From an uncultured Lachnospiraceae bacterium (lineage in GTDB: Bacteria > Bacillota > Clostridia > Lachnospirales > Lachnospiraceae): a DNA stretch of 64,000 bases. Positions 1 to 9,334 of this stretch are shown here, piece after piece (position 1 is the stretch's first letter; each line of letters begins with the position of its first letter). The position numbers were made by a program, and so were the translations under genes. A model generated the notes under the pieces. That model made no database searches, was not told where the DNA came from, and saw nothing but the letters and a program-made list of their open reading frames with translations. Location of the stretch: positions 164,048-228,047 of the forward strand of contig CANRJM010000002.1 of the NCBI GenBank assembly GCA_947630925.1. Direction: 5' to 3'.

Positions 1-84
1 CTGCGCCTGCCTGCGCCTCTGCCGCTTTCTCCTCCAGCTGTCCTGCGCCTGCCTGCGCCTCTGCCGCTTTCTCCTCCGGCTGTC
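1..84 (-). repeat. 42-bp in-frame tandem repeat inside the zinc-ribbon gene
   Basis: Bases 1-42 and 43-84 are the same 42-bp unit with one difference (ccag versus ccgg near the end). A third, diverged unit covers about 85-126. The unit length is a multiple of three and encodes 14 residues rich in Glu, Ala and Gln, so copy-number change would keep the frame and only alter linker length. The array may continue beyond the window edge. Confidence 0.85.
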
Positions 85-196
85 CTGCGTCTGTCTGTGC
101 CTTTGCCTGTTGTTCCTCTGTTTCTGACTTGTGCCCACATACTGCACAAAACTTATCAGTTGGTGCCATCTCCGCACCGCAATTGCTACATTTCAT
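1..196 (-). CDS. zinc-ribbon protein with in-frame Q/A/E-rich repeats (partial, C-terminus beyond window)
   Basis: The reverse strand opens with ATG at 196 and stays open to the window edge, giving 65 visible residues. The N-terminus MKCSNCGAEM with a second FCAVCGHK carries two CxxC knuckles (Cys3, Cys6, Cys17, Cys20), the layout of the short zinc-ribbon found at the start of many Firmicutes membrane or regulatory proteins. It continues into a hydrophilic Glu/Ala/Gln-rich stretch built from 14-residue units such as EEKAAEAQAGAGQ. An AAAGGAAA ribosome binding site lies 7-10 bases upstream, and a good promoter reads toward it at 254-282. Proteins of this type often have a transmembrane helix and a variable C-terminal domain after the linker, but that part is outside the window, so function cannot be assigned. 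Confidence 0.75.
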   Translation of the reverse strand, partial: MKCSNCGAEMAPTDKFCAVCGHKSETEEQQAKAQTDAGQPEEKAAEAQAGAGQLEEKAAEAQAGA

Positions 197-253
197 ATTC
201 AATAATTTCCTTTCACTTTAATATACTGTAACCCTGCATAACTAATTTCATAT

Positions 254-282
254 ATCATACCTAATAAGCCTAACAAAGTCAA
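254..282 (-). promoter_or_regulatory. SigA-type promoter for the zinc-ribbon gene
   Basis: On the reverse strand TTGACT (282-277) and TATGAT (259-254) are separated by exactly 17 bases, ending about 58 bases before the ATG at 196. This is close to the vegetative consensus. Call is by eye only. Confidence 0.6.
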
Positions 283-359
283 GTTACCGTGCCCCCCAGA
301 AGCCAAAAGCTTTACAATAAACCGGTTACCCGTATATGTGTATATGTTTCTTCGTAACA

Positions 360-388
360 TTGTGAATTTTTTTTATTTATGATAAGAT
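360..388 (+). promoter_or_regulatory. candidate SigA promoter for the ABC exporter genes
   Basis: TTGTGA (360-365) and TAAGAT (383-388) are spaced by 17 bases, 46 bases upstream of the ATG at 434. The -10 box is only moderately good and the region is T-rich, so this is a candidate. Confidence 0.4.
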
Positions 389-433
389 AATAATGAATAT
401 CCGCTAAAAAATATGTAAATACAGGAGCAGGCT

Positions 434-1147
434 ATGAGTCCCAAAGAGATGATAAAATATGAGTTACAAGTAAAGAATCTTGCAAAGAGTTTTTGCCATG
501 GACAGAAACAGGTTTTAAAAGATATTAACCTGGAAGCGCATGAAGGCGAATGCATTGGCATTCTGGGAGACAATGGCTGCGGAAAATCCACATTGCTTTC
601 TGTCCTGGCAGGTATTTTAAAACCGGACAGCGGTACTGTCCTATGGAACGGACAGAAATATTCCTGTAAACAACAACCGCGGAAACATGCGGACATCATC
701 GGTTATGTTCCGCAGGAATGCCCCTTAATTGAAGAATTGACAGCCAAAGACAATCTAAAGTTATGGTATTGCGACAGTCCCCTTTCTATGGAGCAGGAAC
801 TGTCAGAAGGCTTTCTTGGGATGCTTGGCATTCCAGATTTTCTGAACGTATTGGTAAAACATATGTCCGGCGGTATGAAGAAGCGTCTCAGTATTGGCTG
901 CGCTATGGCATATAACCCACATGTTCTTCTGTTAGACGAGCCGGGTGCGTCGTTGGATCTGATCTGTAAGGAAAGAATTGAGGTCTACTTAAAAGAATAT
1001 AAAAGACAGAGAAATATTATTTTGCTTGCCACCCACGAGGAACGGGAAATTAACCTCTGTGACAGAATATATATTTTAAAAAACGGCGTTCTTTTGCCTT
1101 TTGCCTATGATGGCAATATCCACACCCTGATTAGCCGATTTAGCTAA
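434..1147 (+). CDS. ABC transporter ATP-binding protein
   Basis: This 237-residue protein is a complete nucleotide-binding domain. Walker A GDNGCGKST lies at residues 45-53, the signature MSGGMKKRLS near 144-153, Walker B VLLLDEP at about 164-170 and the switch histidine at 201. An AGGAG site is a few bases upstream of the chosen ATG. The two following genes encode membrane proteins with the ABC-2 layout, so the three together most likely form an exporter in which this subunit powers transport from the cytoplasmic face. Neither the signature nor the context gives the substrate; peptides, antibiotics or lipids are all possible for this family. The next gene starts 23 bases downstream, consistent with co-transcription. 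Confidence 0.93.
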   Translation: MSPKEMIKYELQVKNLAKSFCHGQKQVLKDINLEAHEGECIGILGDNGCGKSTLLSVLAGILKPDSGTVLWNGQKYSCKQQPRKHADIIGYVPQECPLIEELTAKDNLKLWYCDSPLSMEQELSEGFLGMLGIPDFLNVLVKHMSGGMKKRLSIGCAMAYNPHVLLLDEPGASLDLICKERIEVYLKEYKRQRNIILLATHEEREINLCDRIYILKNGVLLPFAYDGNIHTLISRFS

Positions 1148-1170
1148 ACCGTATACGGAGGAGAACTTTC

Positions 1171-2406
1171 ATGAAACGTTTTATGCAATATATCTATTTG
1201 GAATGGAAACGGATGCTTACATCACTGCCTGGCATTTGTCTTGCAAGTCTGTGTATTGTTTTTTTTGTTGCAGGCATTTTCTGTATCTGCCATCTTGGCA
1301 ACAATCAGCAGGAACAACAACTTGTCCACATTGGAGTTGTTGCAGACAAAGACGAGCCCTTTCTTGACTGGATGATTTCTATGCTCTCCAAAATGGAAAA
1401 GACAAAAGACAAACTTCGTTTTAAAAAATTGGAAGAAGCAGAAGCAGATAAGCAACTGAGCGAACGAAAGATTAATGTTATCATATTAATCCCGCATCAT
1501 TATATCTACTCCATTATCAAAGGAACAAATAAACACCTTACGATTCGATTTGCCAAAGGGGAAACCTCCATTATCAGCCTTCTGCTTTCTCAGTTGTCGG
1601 AAACCGCTTCTTCCCTGATCCTGAATTCCGAAGCAGGTATTTATGCCCTGCAGGAGTATTATCAAAAATACGGTTATACAAATATGAAAAAAGATGAACT
1701 CGCCCTGAACCTGCTGTATCTCCAGGAAGCCGCCAAATTGGATCGCGGTATCAAAATAGAAGAGATACAGACGCAGGCAAGCTACCCGCTGATTTCTTCC
1801 TATGTCGTTTCTGCTATTATTCTTCTGCTTTTTTTATGGGGACTGACCTATAGTAAAATGCTGACTTCACAGACAAGGGCCTTTCAAAACCAACTGCGGC
1901 TGTTCGGGCTTGGCATCGAAAAACAGCTCCTTGCCAGAGGCATCGCCTTTTACGGCATAAATCTAATCAATTATGCTATTTTGGTCTGCCTTGCCGGCGT
2001 GGCAATGATAGTCAGCAATATATGGCTTCCCGATACCCTGCTAAAGAATCCCGGCGGTCTTTTGCTATTTGCCATTGCGCTTTTACCCGCCTTGCTCTTG
2101 ACAACTGCTTTTATCCAGTTTGTGTATGAAATGACGGAAGATGCCCTTGGTGGTATTCTGTTTCTCTTTTTTAGCGTAATGATCATGGGATTTTTCTCCG
2201 GTTGCTTCTATCCGATGGATTTGCTTCCGAAAATGGTACAAAATATCGGAAAATTAACGCCAATCTATCAGCTCCGCCAATACGGGCTTTCTCTTCTGCA
2301 TCATGCTTCCCCTATAAAGCCACTGTTTGGAATCTTGCTGTACAGTATTGGTTGTTATGCTTTCATCCTGCTAATACGGCATATCCGCCGGACGCAGGAA
2401 GCCTGA
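1171..2406 (+). CDS. ABC-2 type permease, subunit 1
   Basis: The 411-residue product begins with a short cytoplasmic stretch and a membrane segment (about residues 17-39). A large hydrophilic region follows (about 40-205), then some five further hydrophobic segments between about 205 and 405. One helix, a big extracytoplasmic domain and a C-terminal helix cluster is the arrangement of ABC-2 family exporter permeases. A GGAGGAG site precedes the ATG. It sits directly after the ATPase gene and before a second membrane protein with the same plan, so it probably forms half of a heterodimeric channel. Substrate unknown. Confidence 0.85.
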   Translation: MKRFMQYIYLEWKRMLTSLPGICLASLCIVFFVAGIFCICHLGNNQQEQQLVHIGVVADKDEPFLDWMISMLSKMEKTKDKLRFKKLEEAEADKQLSERKINVIILIPHHYIYSIIKGTNKHLTIRFAKGETSIISLLLSQLSETASSLILNSEAGIYALQEYYQKYGYTNMKKDELALNLLYLQEAAKLDRGIKIEEIQTQASYPLISSYVVSAIILLLFLWGLTYSKMLTSQTRAFQNQLRLFGLGIEKQLLARGIAFYGINLINYAILVCLAGVAMIVSNIWLPDTLLKNPGGLLLFAIALLPALLLTTAFIQFVYEMTEDALGGILFLFFSVMIMGFFSGCFYPMDLLPKMVQNIGKLTPIYQLRQYGLSLLHHASPIKPLFGILLYSIGCYAFILLIRHIRRTQEA

Positions 2407-2452
2407 AAAAGATACCCCGTTAATGAACATAACATATAATATGGAGATTATT

Positions 2453-3616
2453 ATGAAAGAATTTTTTACCTGCTGTTCCCTTTGGTGCAAACGAATATTA
2501 AAACGCCCTCTGTTTTTATTGACCCTGTTATTGATGCCTCTTTCCAGCCTCTTTTTACAAAACTGCCGGACCAGGGAAGACGCAATTCTGAAAGCAGCCT
2601 TATATATACCGGATGCAGAGCATAATGCATCTGCACGGGAATTGACGGAACAGTTAATCCAAACCTCCAACCATTCTATTTCCTACTATTACTGCAGCAG
2701 CAAAAAAGAATTAAGACAGGACGTTTCCTCTGGAAAAGCTAACTGTGGTTATATCTTTCCCCGTGATTTAGACAGTGCGCTAAAAACTTATGCCAAAAAA
2801 CATAAACCATTCATCACGTCCATCCGCCCCAACCAGAATACTATTACCAGTATCATTGATGAAATTATATTAGGTAAATCCTATCAAAAAATTTCCTATC
2901 ATATCCTGCAGACGTTTCTCTGTTCTAAAACGCTTTCCGTACCAAATGATGCAGACTTGACCGAACTTTTTTCCAAACATACGGACTCTGAACTGCTGTT
3001 TCAATTTGAATATATGGATAAAACGAAAAATGAAAATTTGAATCACCCGGATTCTAATTTTATACTGACACCAATTCGCGGCATTACCGCCGTTTTTATA
3101 TTACTCGCCTGTATGGCCGGCGGCTTGCTGTGGTACTCTGATCAAAAGAACAAACTGCTGCCTTTTTTAACCCAAAGGAAACAACTGTATTTTCAAATCC
3201 TTTCCCTGCTTGTACCGGGATTCCTTGCATCAGTTATCGGGCTACTGACCATCTCTTTAACCGGCATATCCAGAAATCCAAAAAGAGAATTTCTTTCCAT
3301 GACTGTCTATCTGTTGGCCTGCATTGCTTTAACGGACGTTCTCCGCACGCTCTGCCGCAAACGGGAATATTTCCTTGCAGCCATACCGTTTTTTACCATT
3401 GGCTCTTTTATCCTGTGCCCGGTATTTGCCGATATCAGCATAATATTAGCGAAACTCTCTTATTTAAGAACAATCCTGCCCGCCAACTACTATCTGAATA
3501 CCCTGCACAGTTCTGCAGATATCGGATATCTATTCCTATATGCCGCCATACTTTTTATGATATCCTTTTTGCTGCAAAGAGGAATCCCCCTACTCCTTCA
3601 GAAGTTGAAAACATAA
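2453..3616 (+). CDS. ABC-2 type permease-like membrane protein, subunit 2
   Basis: The frame is open from 2423, but the ATG at 2453 has a GGAG site six bases upstream, so the 387-residue form is preferred. The layout repeats that of the preceding gene: an N-terminal membrane helix (about residues 15-35), a soluble domain of roughly 170 residues, then about six hydrophobic segments. It is weakly conserved and recognised mainly by topology and position. It probably pairs with the upstream permease and the ATPase encoded at 434-1147. Its last 27 bases overlap the 3' end of the convergent gene ending at 3590, and no hairpin terminator separates the two. Confidence 0.75.
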   Translation: MKEFFTCCSLWCKRILKRPLFLLTLLLMPLSSLFLQNCRTREDAILKAALYIPDAEHNASARELTEQLIQTSNHSISYYYCSSKKELRQDVSSGKANCGYIFPRDLDSALKTYAKKHKPFITSIRPNQNTITSIIDEIILGKSYQKISYHILQTFLCSKTLSVPNDADLTELFSKHTDSELLFQFEYMDKTKNENLNHPDSNFILTPIRGITAVFILLACMAGGLLWYSDQKNKLLPFLTQRKQLYFQILSLLVPGFLASVIGLLTISLTGISRNPKREFLSMTVYLLACIALTDVLRTLCRKREYFLAAIPFFTIGSFILCPVFADISIILAKLSYLRTILPANYYLNTLHSSADIGYLFLYAAILFMISFLLQRGIPLLLQKLKT

Positions 3617-5662
3617 ATCATAATCTGTTTTTTCTCCATTGATGCTCAGCCTCCCATATGGATACATATCCAAAAACGGATATCTCGTAACACGGGTCCA
3701 AAAGCCGTATGATTTCCCCAAATGAGTCAGCCGTAGACTGTAGGACTGTATTCCACTGCTCCCATTTCCTTCATACCGTATACAATACGAGTCGTTTTTG
3801 TCCAAATCACGTAATCCGATTACCTTTCGATATAAAATTTCCCGCTTTGGATTGGAAAGAAGTTCAATCCGATATTCTTTATTGTTACTGTTTCTGTCGC
3901 GCGGTTCCTCAACCTGAAAATAAAGTTGGAGCAGATTCCATTGATTCCTCTCAAGGGACTGACCCTCCTGTATCGTTTGTTCCTGTACCCATGGCGTCTT
4001 ATGAATTATCTGTACCGATTGCGTATCATGCGTTCCCGAAAAGTAAGTTCTGCTCGTTCCCTTCCCGCCGCCTTTTGCAAATGCCGAATACGATAAGACG
4101 CTTCCTGTGACCAGGCAGCTCCCCGCCGCAATCAGACAGCCGGATGCAGCAATTTTTTTCCATTTTTTTCTGCGCTGTTTTTTCTGCATGGCATATAATG
4201 CTCCTGTCCCATCTGCAGCAAGCAGCAGACAACTGAACAGAAAACAGATATTATATTTCGGATTTGCTTCCCAGATAAGGAAAAAGAGTATTGCTCCAAG
4301 CAGGGTAAGCGTAAACAGAAAAATATCATTCCATGCTTTTTTTCGTATTTGTCTGAAAATGCTCATACAGATCAGAAAAAAGGTAATGGCACGAAACACC
4401 TGTACATACATTACAAACCCAATATTTTTACTCCCAAAAAAGTAATCATACAGTACCGGATACTCCTGCGCATAGCGCGACTTATAAAAAGCATCATCTC
4501 CGCCCCTTGCCCAGACACGTTCTAATTTCTTCTCTAAAAGCTCCAGATAACCGGTCACGCCCAGATGGGATAATCGTTTTTTTATTTCTTTGATATTTGC
4601 ATTTTTTCTCTCTTCTCTATTGGAAAAACTTTCTGTAAAATGACGGTCTTCCAACGAAAAGCCTCCATCCCCTTTTAACCCCATCATGATCCAATGTGTA
4701 ATAGGGAATGCTTTTTCAGAATATCCTACGGGAATATGTCTGTCCAATATGAGCTGACAGGAAAGGAATGTAATGGCGCAGGCCGCCAACGCAATTCCTG
4801 TTTTTAATATCATGTCTTTTTTTAACTGAAAATAACGCATACCTTCATATAAAACAATCGCAATCACAGGTAAGATTGTCGTAGGACGAAGCAGATATCC
4901 CACCACGGCAAAAATGCCCCATACAATGCAGAGTACCGCCGTCCTCTTCCCAAACTGCCTTTTCCTGATACACAGATACAGGTACAGGACGCCCGTTACA
5001 AAGGGAATGGAAAACGTATTGGTATATGCGTAGGTTTCCCAAACATAGGTTGTTGGACAAAATAAACAGAGTAACAGAAAAAAATTTGCGGACGACGGAT
5101 TTTTCACACGCCTGATAGAAAGATAAGAGAATAAAATCCCTGTGTCCAGGCAGATTACATTAAATATTACCAGTAACACACCCGTTTGATGAATATCCCA
5201 GTAATCTAATATACTATAAAAATAGTAAAATAAAACAACGATAAAATGATTGTTTGTATAATCCTGGAAATAGGGGATTTCCATGTTCAGCCTCCCCTTC
5301 TGCTTTTTAAACATATCCAGGGATTGACTTTGCACGGTCGCCGCATCCGACGTCTGCATCGGATGAGATACCAAAAACAGAAACAGAATCTGCAGGATGA
5401 GAATCATGGCAAACATGCCAATGGCAGTAAAAGAATACGAGCCTTTTACCGCCGGAATCCTACGATACATCCAAACGCAAAAGATACTTGCAGAAAACGT
5501 AAAAAGAAGCATCGCACAAAAAAATATGACATTTTGTGTAGAACCGGATATTAATTCCTTCCTGTTTTCAACCGTAACTAAGGAAATCAAAAAAATATTA
5601 CAACACAAAATGAATGTAAGATAAAGACAAAAATAATAAAACCATTTTTTTATCCGATGCAT
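3590..5662 (-). CDS. large multi-spanning membrane protein, GT-C glycosyltransferase-like
   Basis: The product has 690 residues. The first 480 or so hold about a dozen hydrophobic segments; a soluble C-terminal domain of about 170 residues follows. An acidic/polar loop (SDAATVQSQS) after the third helix, long aromatic-rich helices and a GYLLRPTT motif resemble lipid-linked sugar transferases of the GT-C/GT39-like superfamily. The assignment rests on topology, not on a diagnostic motif. The gene follows two polysaccharide pyruvyl transferase genes on the same strand (45-base gap), which supports a role in assembling or decorating a surface glycan. AAAGGGG lies upstream of the ATG. Alternative: a membrane protein of unknown function in the same glycan pathway. 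Confidence 0.7.
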   Translation of the reverse strand: MHRIKKWFYYFCLYLTFILCCNIFLISLVTVENRKELISGSTQNVIFFCAMLLFTFSASIFCVWMYRRIPAVKGSYSFTAIGMFAMILILQILFLFLVSHPMQTSDAATVQSQSLDMFKKQKGRLNMEIPYFQDYTNNHFIVVLFYYFYSILDYWDIHQTGVLLVIFNVICLDTGILFSYLSIRRVKNPSSANFFLLLCLFCPTTYVWETYAYTNTFSIPFVTGVLYLYLCIRKRQFGKRTAVLCIVWGIFAVVGYLLRPTTILPVIAIVLYEGMRYFQLKKDMILKTGIALAACAITFLSCQLILDRHIPVGYSEKAFPITHWIMMGLKGDGGFSLEDRHFTESFSNREERKNANIKEIKKRLSHLGVTGYLELLEKKLERVWARGGDDAFYKSRYAQEYPVLYDYFFGSKNIGFVMYVQVFRAITFFLICMSIFRQIRKKAWNDIFLFTLTLLGAILFFLIWEANPKYNICFLFSCLLLAADGTGALYAMQKKQRRKKWKKIAASGCLIAAGSCLVTGSVLSYSAFAKGGGKGTSRTYFSGTHDTQSVQIIHKTPWVQEQTIQEGQSLERNQWNLLQLYFQVEEPRDRNSNNKEYRIELLSNPKREILYRKVIGLRDLDKNDSYCIRYEGNGSSGIQSYSLRLTHLGKSYGFWTRVTRYPFLDMYPYGRLSINGEKTDYDLCFQLLKE

Positions 5663-5707
5663 CCTGTTACCCCTTTACCAAATAAAAGCTTCCTTACTTT
5701 TTACGAT

Positions 5708-7129
5708 TCATTTCTCATGATTACAAATCTTTTTTTTCTCTTTCTTATATTTACGAATGAATGGCTGGCGCGAATAGTACGGTTCCGGTTTTTTGCCCAG
5801 AACCTCGGTGTTAAACCAGTCTTTTGCAATCGACTTAACGCCCGGCGATAAATGTTTGAAATATACATTTGACTTATGAATCTGTGAATAAAGTCCGCGA
5901 AGGCGGTTCAACTGTTCCTCCGGCGAAACTGCCGTAAATGCATATACCGCTCCCGGAAATTTCGTCTCCTGTATTTTTTCATCAAAAGGAACGGGACCCT
6001 CTACATCCCCTTCCTTATTATAAATAGTGTCTAAACCATTTTGATTCAGAAAATCTAAATAGTGCATAAAACGTTCTTCATGCCCTTTCCGAAGTGCGCC
6101 AAAATCTGCGCTGTTATGCAGATCAAAAATATTGGTATCCGTTTTCAAATCCTTTTCTAACATATGCGGAATGTTATGATAGTCTACCAATTCCTTAATT
6201 CTGGAATCAGACACTATAATATAGCACGGCGTCCCCGATAAAATTGATGCAATATTTCCATGGATACGGCTCCCAAAAGAAAAATCCTTCTTGCTCAAAT
6301 ATTCTAACCAGGACGGCACATTGACAAATGTAATGCCCTTTCCGGACGCATAAATCGGATCGGTAAATTCTATCGGAAAATGCTTCGGTATTTTTTTGAC
6401 AAAATCAGACGCCCATGGTTTTCCCAGATACATCCGATAAATTTCTTCAATAACCTGCGGTACATAATGCCAATTTGGAATGGCTTCCCTGCTCCGATAC
6501 ATAAAGTCATGAAACTTTTGGGACAGATGGATTTTTGAATTTGTGCTTACATTGGAATGCGGCGTCAGCTCTGTCACTTTCATTTCCGGCAATTCTTTTC
6601 CATATAGATACATCGAAGGACATCCTATGACCGTATAATGTTTTTCTGCCTGAAAGCCTAATTTCTTTAAATACTCTGCAGTAAATTCTCCACGCAGGCC
6701 TACTATGGCAGACTTATCAAGAATTGCCCCCATAAAATTTTTAACCGCATCCTCCAATTCCTTATTCTGAATGGATTGATCCAGCCCCGCCTGCGCGCCG
6801 ACACCCACTACAATACAGGGAATCTTTAACTGTTCTACCAACTTTGTAACTTTCTCTAACTTATTAATAAAAGAAGCACGAAAAGCGTTTGCGAAGGGCA
6901 GTATCAAACAATCATAGTTGGAATTAATCTGTTTGACATCATATTTACTAAATTTTTTTCCTGTGGCTATCATGTCAATTAACATATTCTTACGCAGCAA
7001 TGTCCTACTGATACTATATGGAAACAACATATTCCCAATATTATTACATATCAAATTATTATAAATCACGTCCAGTGGATCATATCCGATAAAAGGCGAC
7101 ATTTCTCCGCGCATCAGAATTTTTTTCAT
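5708..7129 (-). CDS. polysaccharide pyruvyl transferase family protein (copy 2)
   Basis: This 473-residue protein matches the polysaccharide pyruvyl transferase fold. It has an N-terminal MKKILMRGEMSPF start, a first Rossmann-like half containing CIVVGVGAQAG, and a C-terminal half with the conserved FGSRIHGNIASILSGTPC block followed by IVSDSRIKEL. Members transfer pyruvate from phosphoenolpyruvate to sugars of extracellular polymers, or in some branches act as other glycan-modifying enzymes. It is clearly paralogous to the gene immediately upstream (7187-8488); long blocks are identical or nearly so. GGAGG lies nine bases before the ATG. The C-terminal 70 residues differ from the paralogue in sequence and are basic. 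Acceptor sugar unknown. Confidence 0.85.
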   Translation of the reverse strand: MKKILMRGEMSPFIGYDPLDVIYNNLICNNIGNMLFPYSISRTLLRKNMLIDMIATGKKFSKYDVKQINSNYDCLILPFANAFRASFINKLEKVTKLVEQLKIPCIVVGVGAQAGLDQSIQNKELEDAVKNFMGAILDKSAIVGLRGEFTAEYLKKLGFQAEKHYTVIGCPSMYLYGKELPEMKVTELTPHSNVSTNSKIHLSQKFHDFMYRSREAIPNWHYVPQVIEEIYRMYLGKPWASDFVKKIPKHFPIEFTDPIYASGKGITFVNVPSWLEYLSKKDFSFGSRIHGNIASILSGTPCYIIVSDSRIKELVDYHNIPHMLEKDLKTDTNIFDLHNSADFGALRKGHEERFMHYLDFLNQNGLDTIYNKEGDVEGPVPFDEKIQETKFPGAVYAFTAVSPEEQLNRLRGLYSQIHKSNVYFKHLSPGVKSIAKDWFNTEVLGKKPEPYYSRQPFIRKYKKEKKKICNHEK

Positions 7130-7186
7130 ACCCCTTAGCCTCCTGTTCCTTTATATTCCGTCATTTACTGCTCGTATCTTCCAACG

Positions 7187-8488
7187 CTATCTTTTTATAT
7201 GATTGAATTGGTAATAATAATATACTTTTCCAAATATCCTTGCTGCCATCCTCATATGCCGTTTCCGTTTTGCCTGTTCCCTCTTCGTTAATGTCACATA
7301 AGCCGAAAGAGGCGGTGCAAATACCGTACTGTTTATTACCCCGTCAAACGGACAGCACTTTACGTTACCATTTTTATCATATATGGTTTCCAAGCCATTC
7401 ATGGATAAAAACTCCAGATAATGAAAGAAACGCTTCTCGTGGCCTTGGTATATCGCAGAAAAATCCGCCCGGCTGTGCAAATCAAAAATACTGGTATTCC
7501 CTTTTAAGTCTTTTTCCAACATATACGGAATATGATGATAATCTGCCAATTCTTTAATTCTCAAGTCAGAGACGATAATATAGCACGGCGTTCCCGATAG
7601 GATTGAAGCAATATTTCCATGGATACGGCTTCCAAAAGAAAAATCCTTCTTACTCAAATATTCTAACCAGGACGGCACATTGACAAAGCTAATCCCCTTT
7701 CCCTGGCGATACAGCGGATCATCATACGCCGCCGGAAAATGCTTCGGTATCTTTTTTACAAAACCCTCCCGGTAAGGACAGTTTACATACATTCTTCTAA
7801 TTTCTTCGATTACCTGCGGTACATAATGATAGTTTGGAATCGCTTCACGGCTTCGGTACATAAAATCATGGAATTTTTGCGACAGGCTGATCTTCGCATT
7901 TGTACTAACAGAAGAATCCGGCGTCAGTTCCTGAACGTCCCTTCTTGGAAGATCTTTTCCATAGAGGTACATCGATGGACAACCAATCACTGTGAAATCT
8001 TTTTCTTCCCGAAATCCTAACTGCCGTAAATAGTCTGCCGTAAATTCTCCGCGAAGTCCCACAATGGCGGATTTTTCAAGAACCGCTTTCATAAAGGCCT
8101 GTACCACTTCTGCCAATTCCTTATTTTCCAGTCTTTTCCCAATTCGCGCCTGTGCGCCGACGCCAACTACAATACACGGAATCTTTAATTTTTTAACTAC
8201 ATCCGTTACTTTTTTTAAATCCTCTATAAAAGAGATTCGAAATGCGTTGGCAAAGGGAAGGATTAAACAGTCGTAAGTCTCATTTATCCGATGGATCTCT
8301 GCAGCAGAATATGATTTTTCTGTCGAAAACGGAAAGAGCTGAACCTCCTCTGTCATCAATGTCCTGCTGATGCTATACGGAAACAACATATTCCCTATAT
8401 TGCTTCCTATCATATTATTATAGATGACATCCATTGGATTGTAAGCTGCCAACGGCAACATACCGGTACGAATTAAAATTCTCTTCAT
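7187..8488 (-). CDS. polysaccharide pyruvyl transferase family protein (copy 1)
   Basis: This is a 433-residue paralogue of the following gene, sharing the GVGAQA block, RGEFTADYLRQLGF and the FGSRIHGNIASILSGTPC signature. The frame can be read from a GTG at 8512, but ATG at 8488 has a GGGG box eight bases upstream and aligns with the start of the other copy, so it is preferred. The tandem arrangement indicates a local duplication that has since diverged. The pair could pyruvylate two positions of one polymer or two polymers. It is the first gene of a glycan unit reading through the second copy into the membrane protein ending at 3590. Confidence 0.85.
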   Translation of the reverse strand: MKRILIRTGMLPLAAYNPMDVIYNNMIGSNIGNMLFPYSISRTLMTEEVQLFPFSTEKSYSAAEIHRINETYDCLILPFANAFRISFIEDLKKVTDVVKKLKIPCIVVGVGAQARIGKRLENKELAEVVQAFMKAVLEKSAIVGLRGEFTADYLRQLGFREEKDFTVIGCPSMYLYGKDLPRRDVQELTPDSSVSTNAKISLSQKFHDFMYRSREAIPNYHYVPQVIEEIRRMYVNCPYREGFVKKIPKHFPAAYDDPLYRQGKGISFVNVPSWLEYLSKKDFSFGSRIHGNIASILSGTPCYIIVSDLRIKELADYHHIPYMLEKDLKGNTSIFDLHSRADFSAIYQGHEKRFFHYLEFLSMNGLETIYDKNGNVKCCPFDGVINSTVFAPPLSAYVTLTKREQAKRKRHMRMAARIFGKVYYYYQFNHIKR

Positions 8489-8557
8489 CTGTCTATCCCC
8501 AAATGTTGACACAAAACCGACAAAGTCTTGACATATATTTTCATATTACACTATCTC

Positions 8558-9301
8558 CTATAAATATTCAACCCCTAACAGTTTCAATCCCTTAGCGGGC
8601 GCAGTAGGTCCTGCTTCCTTTCGCTCACGAGAAATAATAATACGCTCCATATCTTCCGGGCGAAGATTCCCTTTTCCTACCTCCAGCAGTGTTCCTGCAA
8701 TAATCCTAACCATATTATACAAAAAACCATCTCCTCTTATTCGAATCCGCAGAATTTCTTCTTTTAAATCATGCAATATCTCCAACGAATAAACCGTCCG
8801 TACCGTACTCTGTACCTGAGCTCCTGAAGAACAAAACCCCGCAAAATCATGTTTTCCCAAAAAAGCCCGCGCTGCTATACGCATCTTTTCGATATCCAAT
8901 GCACCATAATAAAAAAACGCCGTATTCCGATATTCCGGCAGAGGAAAGGTTCGATTCAGCACGGTATATTCGTAAGTCTTAATACAATCGCACCGCCTTG
9001 GATGAAAAGTAGCTGCTACTTCTTTTGAAGACTGGATAACAATGTCGTCCGGCAGATATTGATTCAGCGCATACGAAAATTTTTCTCCCGGAATCCGTGA
9101 CTCTGTATCAAAAACCGCCACATTCCCACGTGCGTGTACGCCTGCATCCGTCCTGCTTGCGCCAATGACCTGTATCTGTTCTCCGGTCAGCGAACATAGT
9201 GCCTGATTTAATACGCCTTCAACTGTAACTGCAAACGGCTGTACCTGCCAACCATGATAATTTGTTCCATCATACGAAACAATAAGCATCACTCTTTTCA
9301 T
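8558..9301 (-). CDS. truA: tRNA pseudouridine(38-40) synthase
   Basis: This is a 247-residue TruA. It opens MLIVSYDGTNYHGWQVQ, has the catalytic-aspartate motif GASRTDAGVHARG (nucleophile Asp at about residue 52) and ends with the DGFLYNMVRI(I)AGTL block. The enzyme converts uridines at positions 38-40 of the tRNA anticodon arm to pseudouridine in the cytoplasm. GGAAGTGAGG precedes the ATG. It follows ecfT by 33 bases as the last gene of the ECF unit, the usual Firmicutes order. The rplM and rpsI genes that normally come next are missing here; a glycan cluster follows instead. Confidence 0.95.
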   Translation of the reverse strand: MKRVMLIVSYDGTNYHGWQVQPFAVTVEGVLNQALCSLTGEQIQVIGASRTDAGVHARGNVAVFDTESRIPGEKFSYALNQYLPDDIVIQSSKEVAATFHPRRCDCIKTYEYTVLNRTFPLPEYRNTAFFYYGALDIEKMRIAARAFLGKHDFAGFCSSGAQVQSTVRTVYSLEILHDLKEEILRIRIRGDGFLYNMVRIIAGTLLEVGKGNLRPEDMERIIISRERKEAGPTAPAKGLKLLGVEYL

Positions 9302-9334
9302 CCATCCTCACTTCCTTTCTCCGGCTTTTCTGAT

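Noticed and set aside
1..126. CRISPR array
   Set aside because: The 42-bp units are contiguous without spacers and are in frame with a protein-coding gene.
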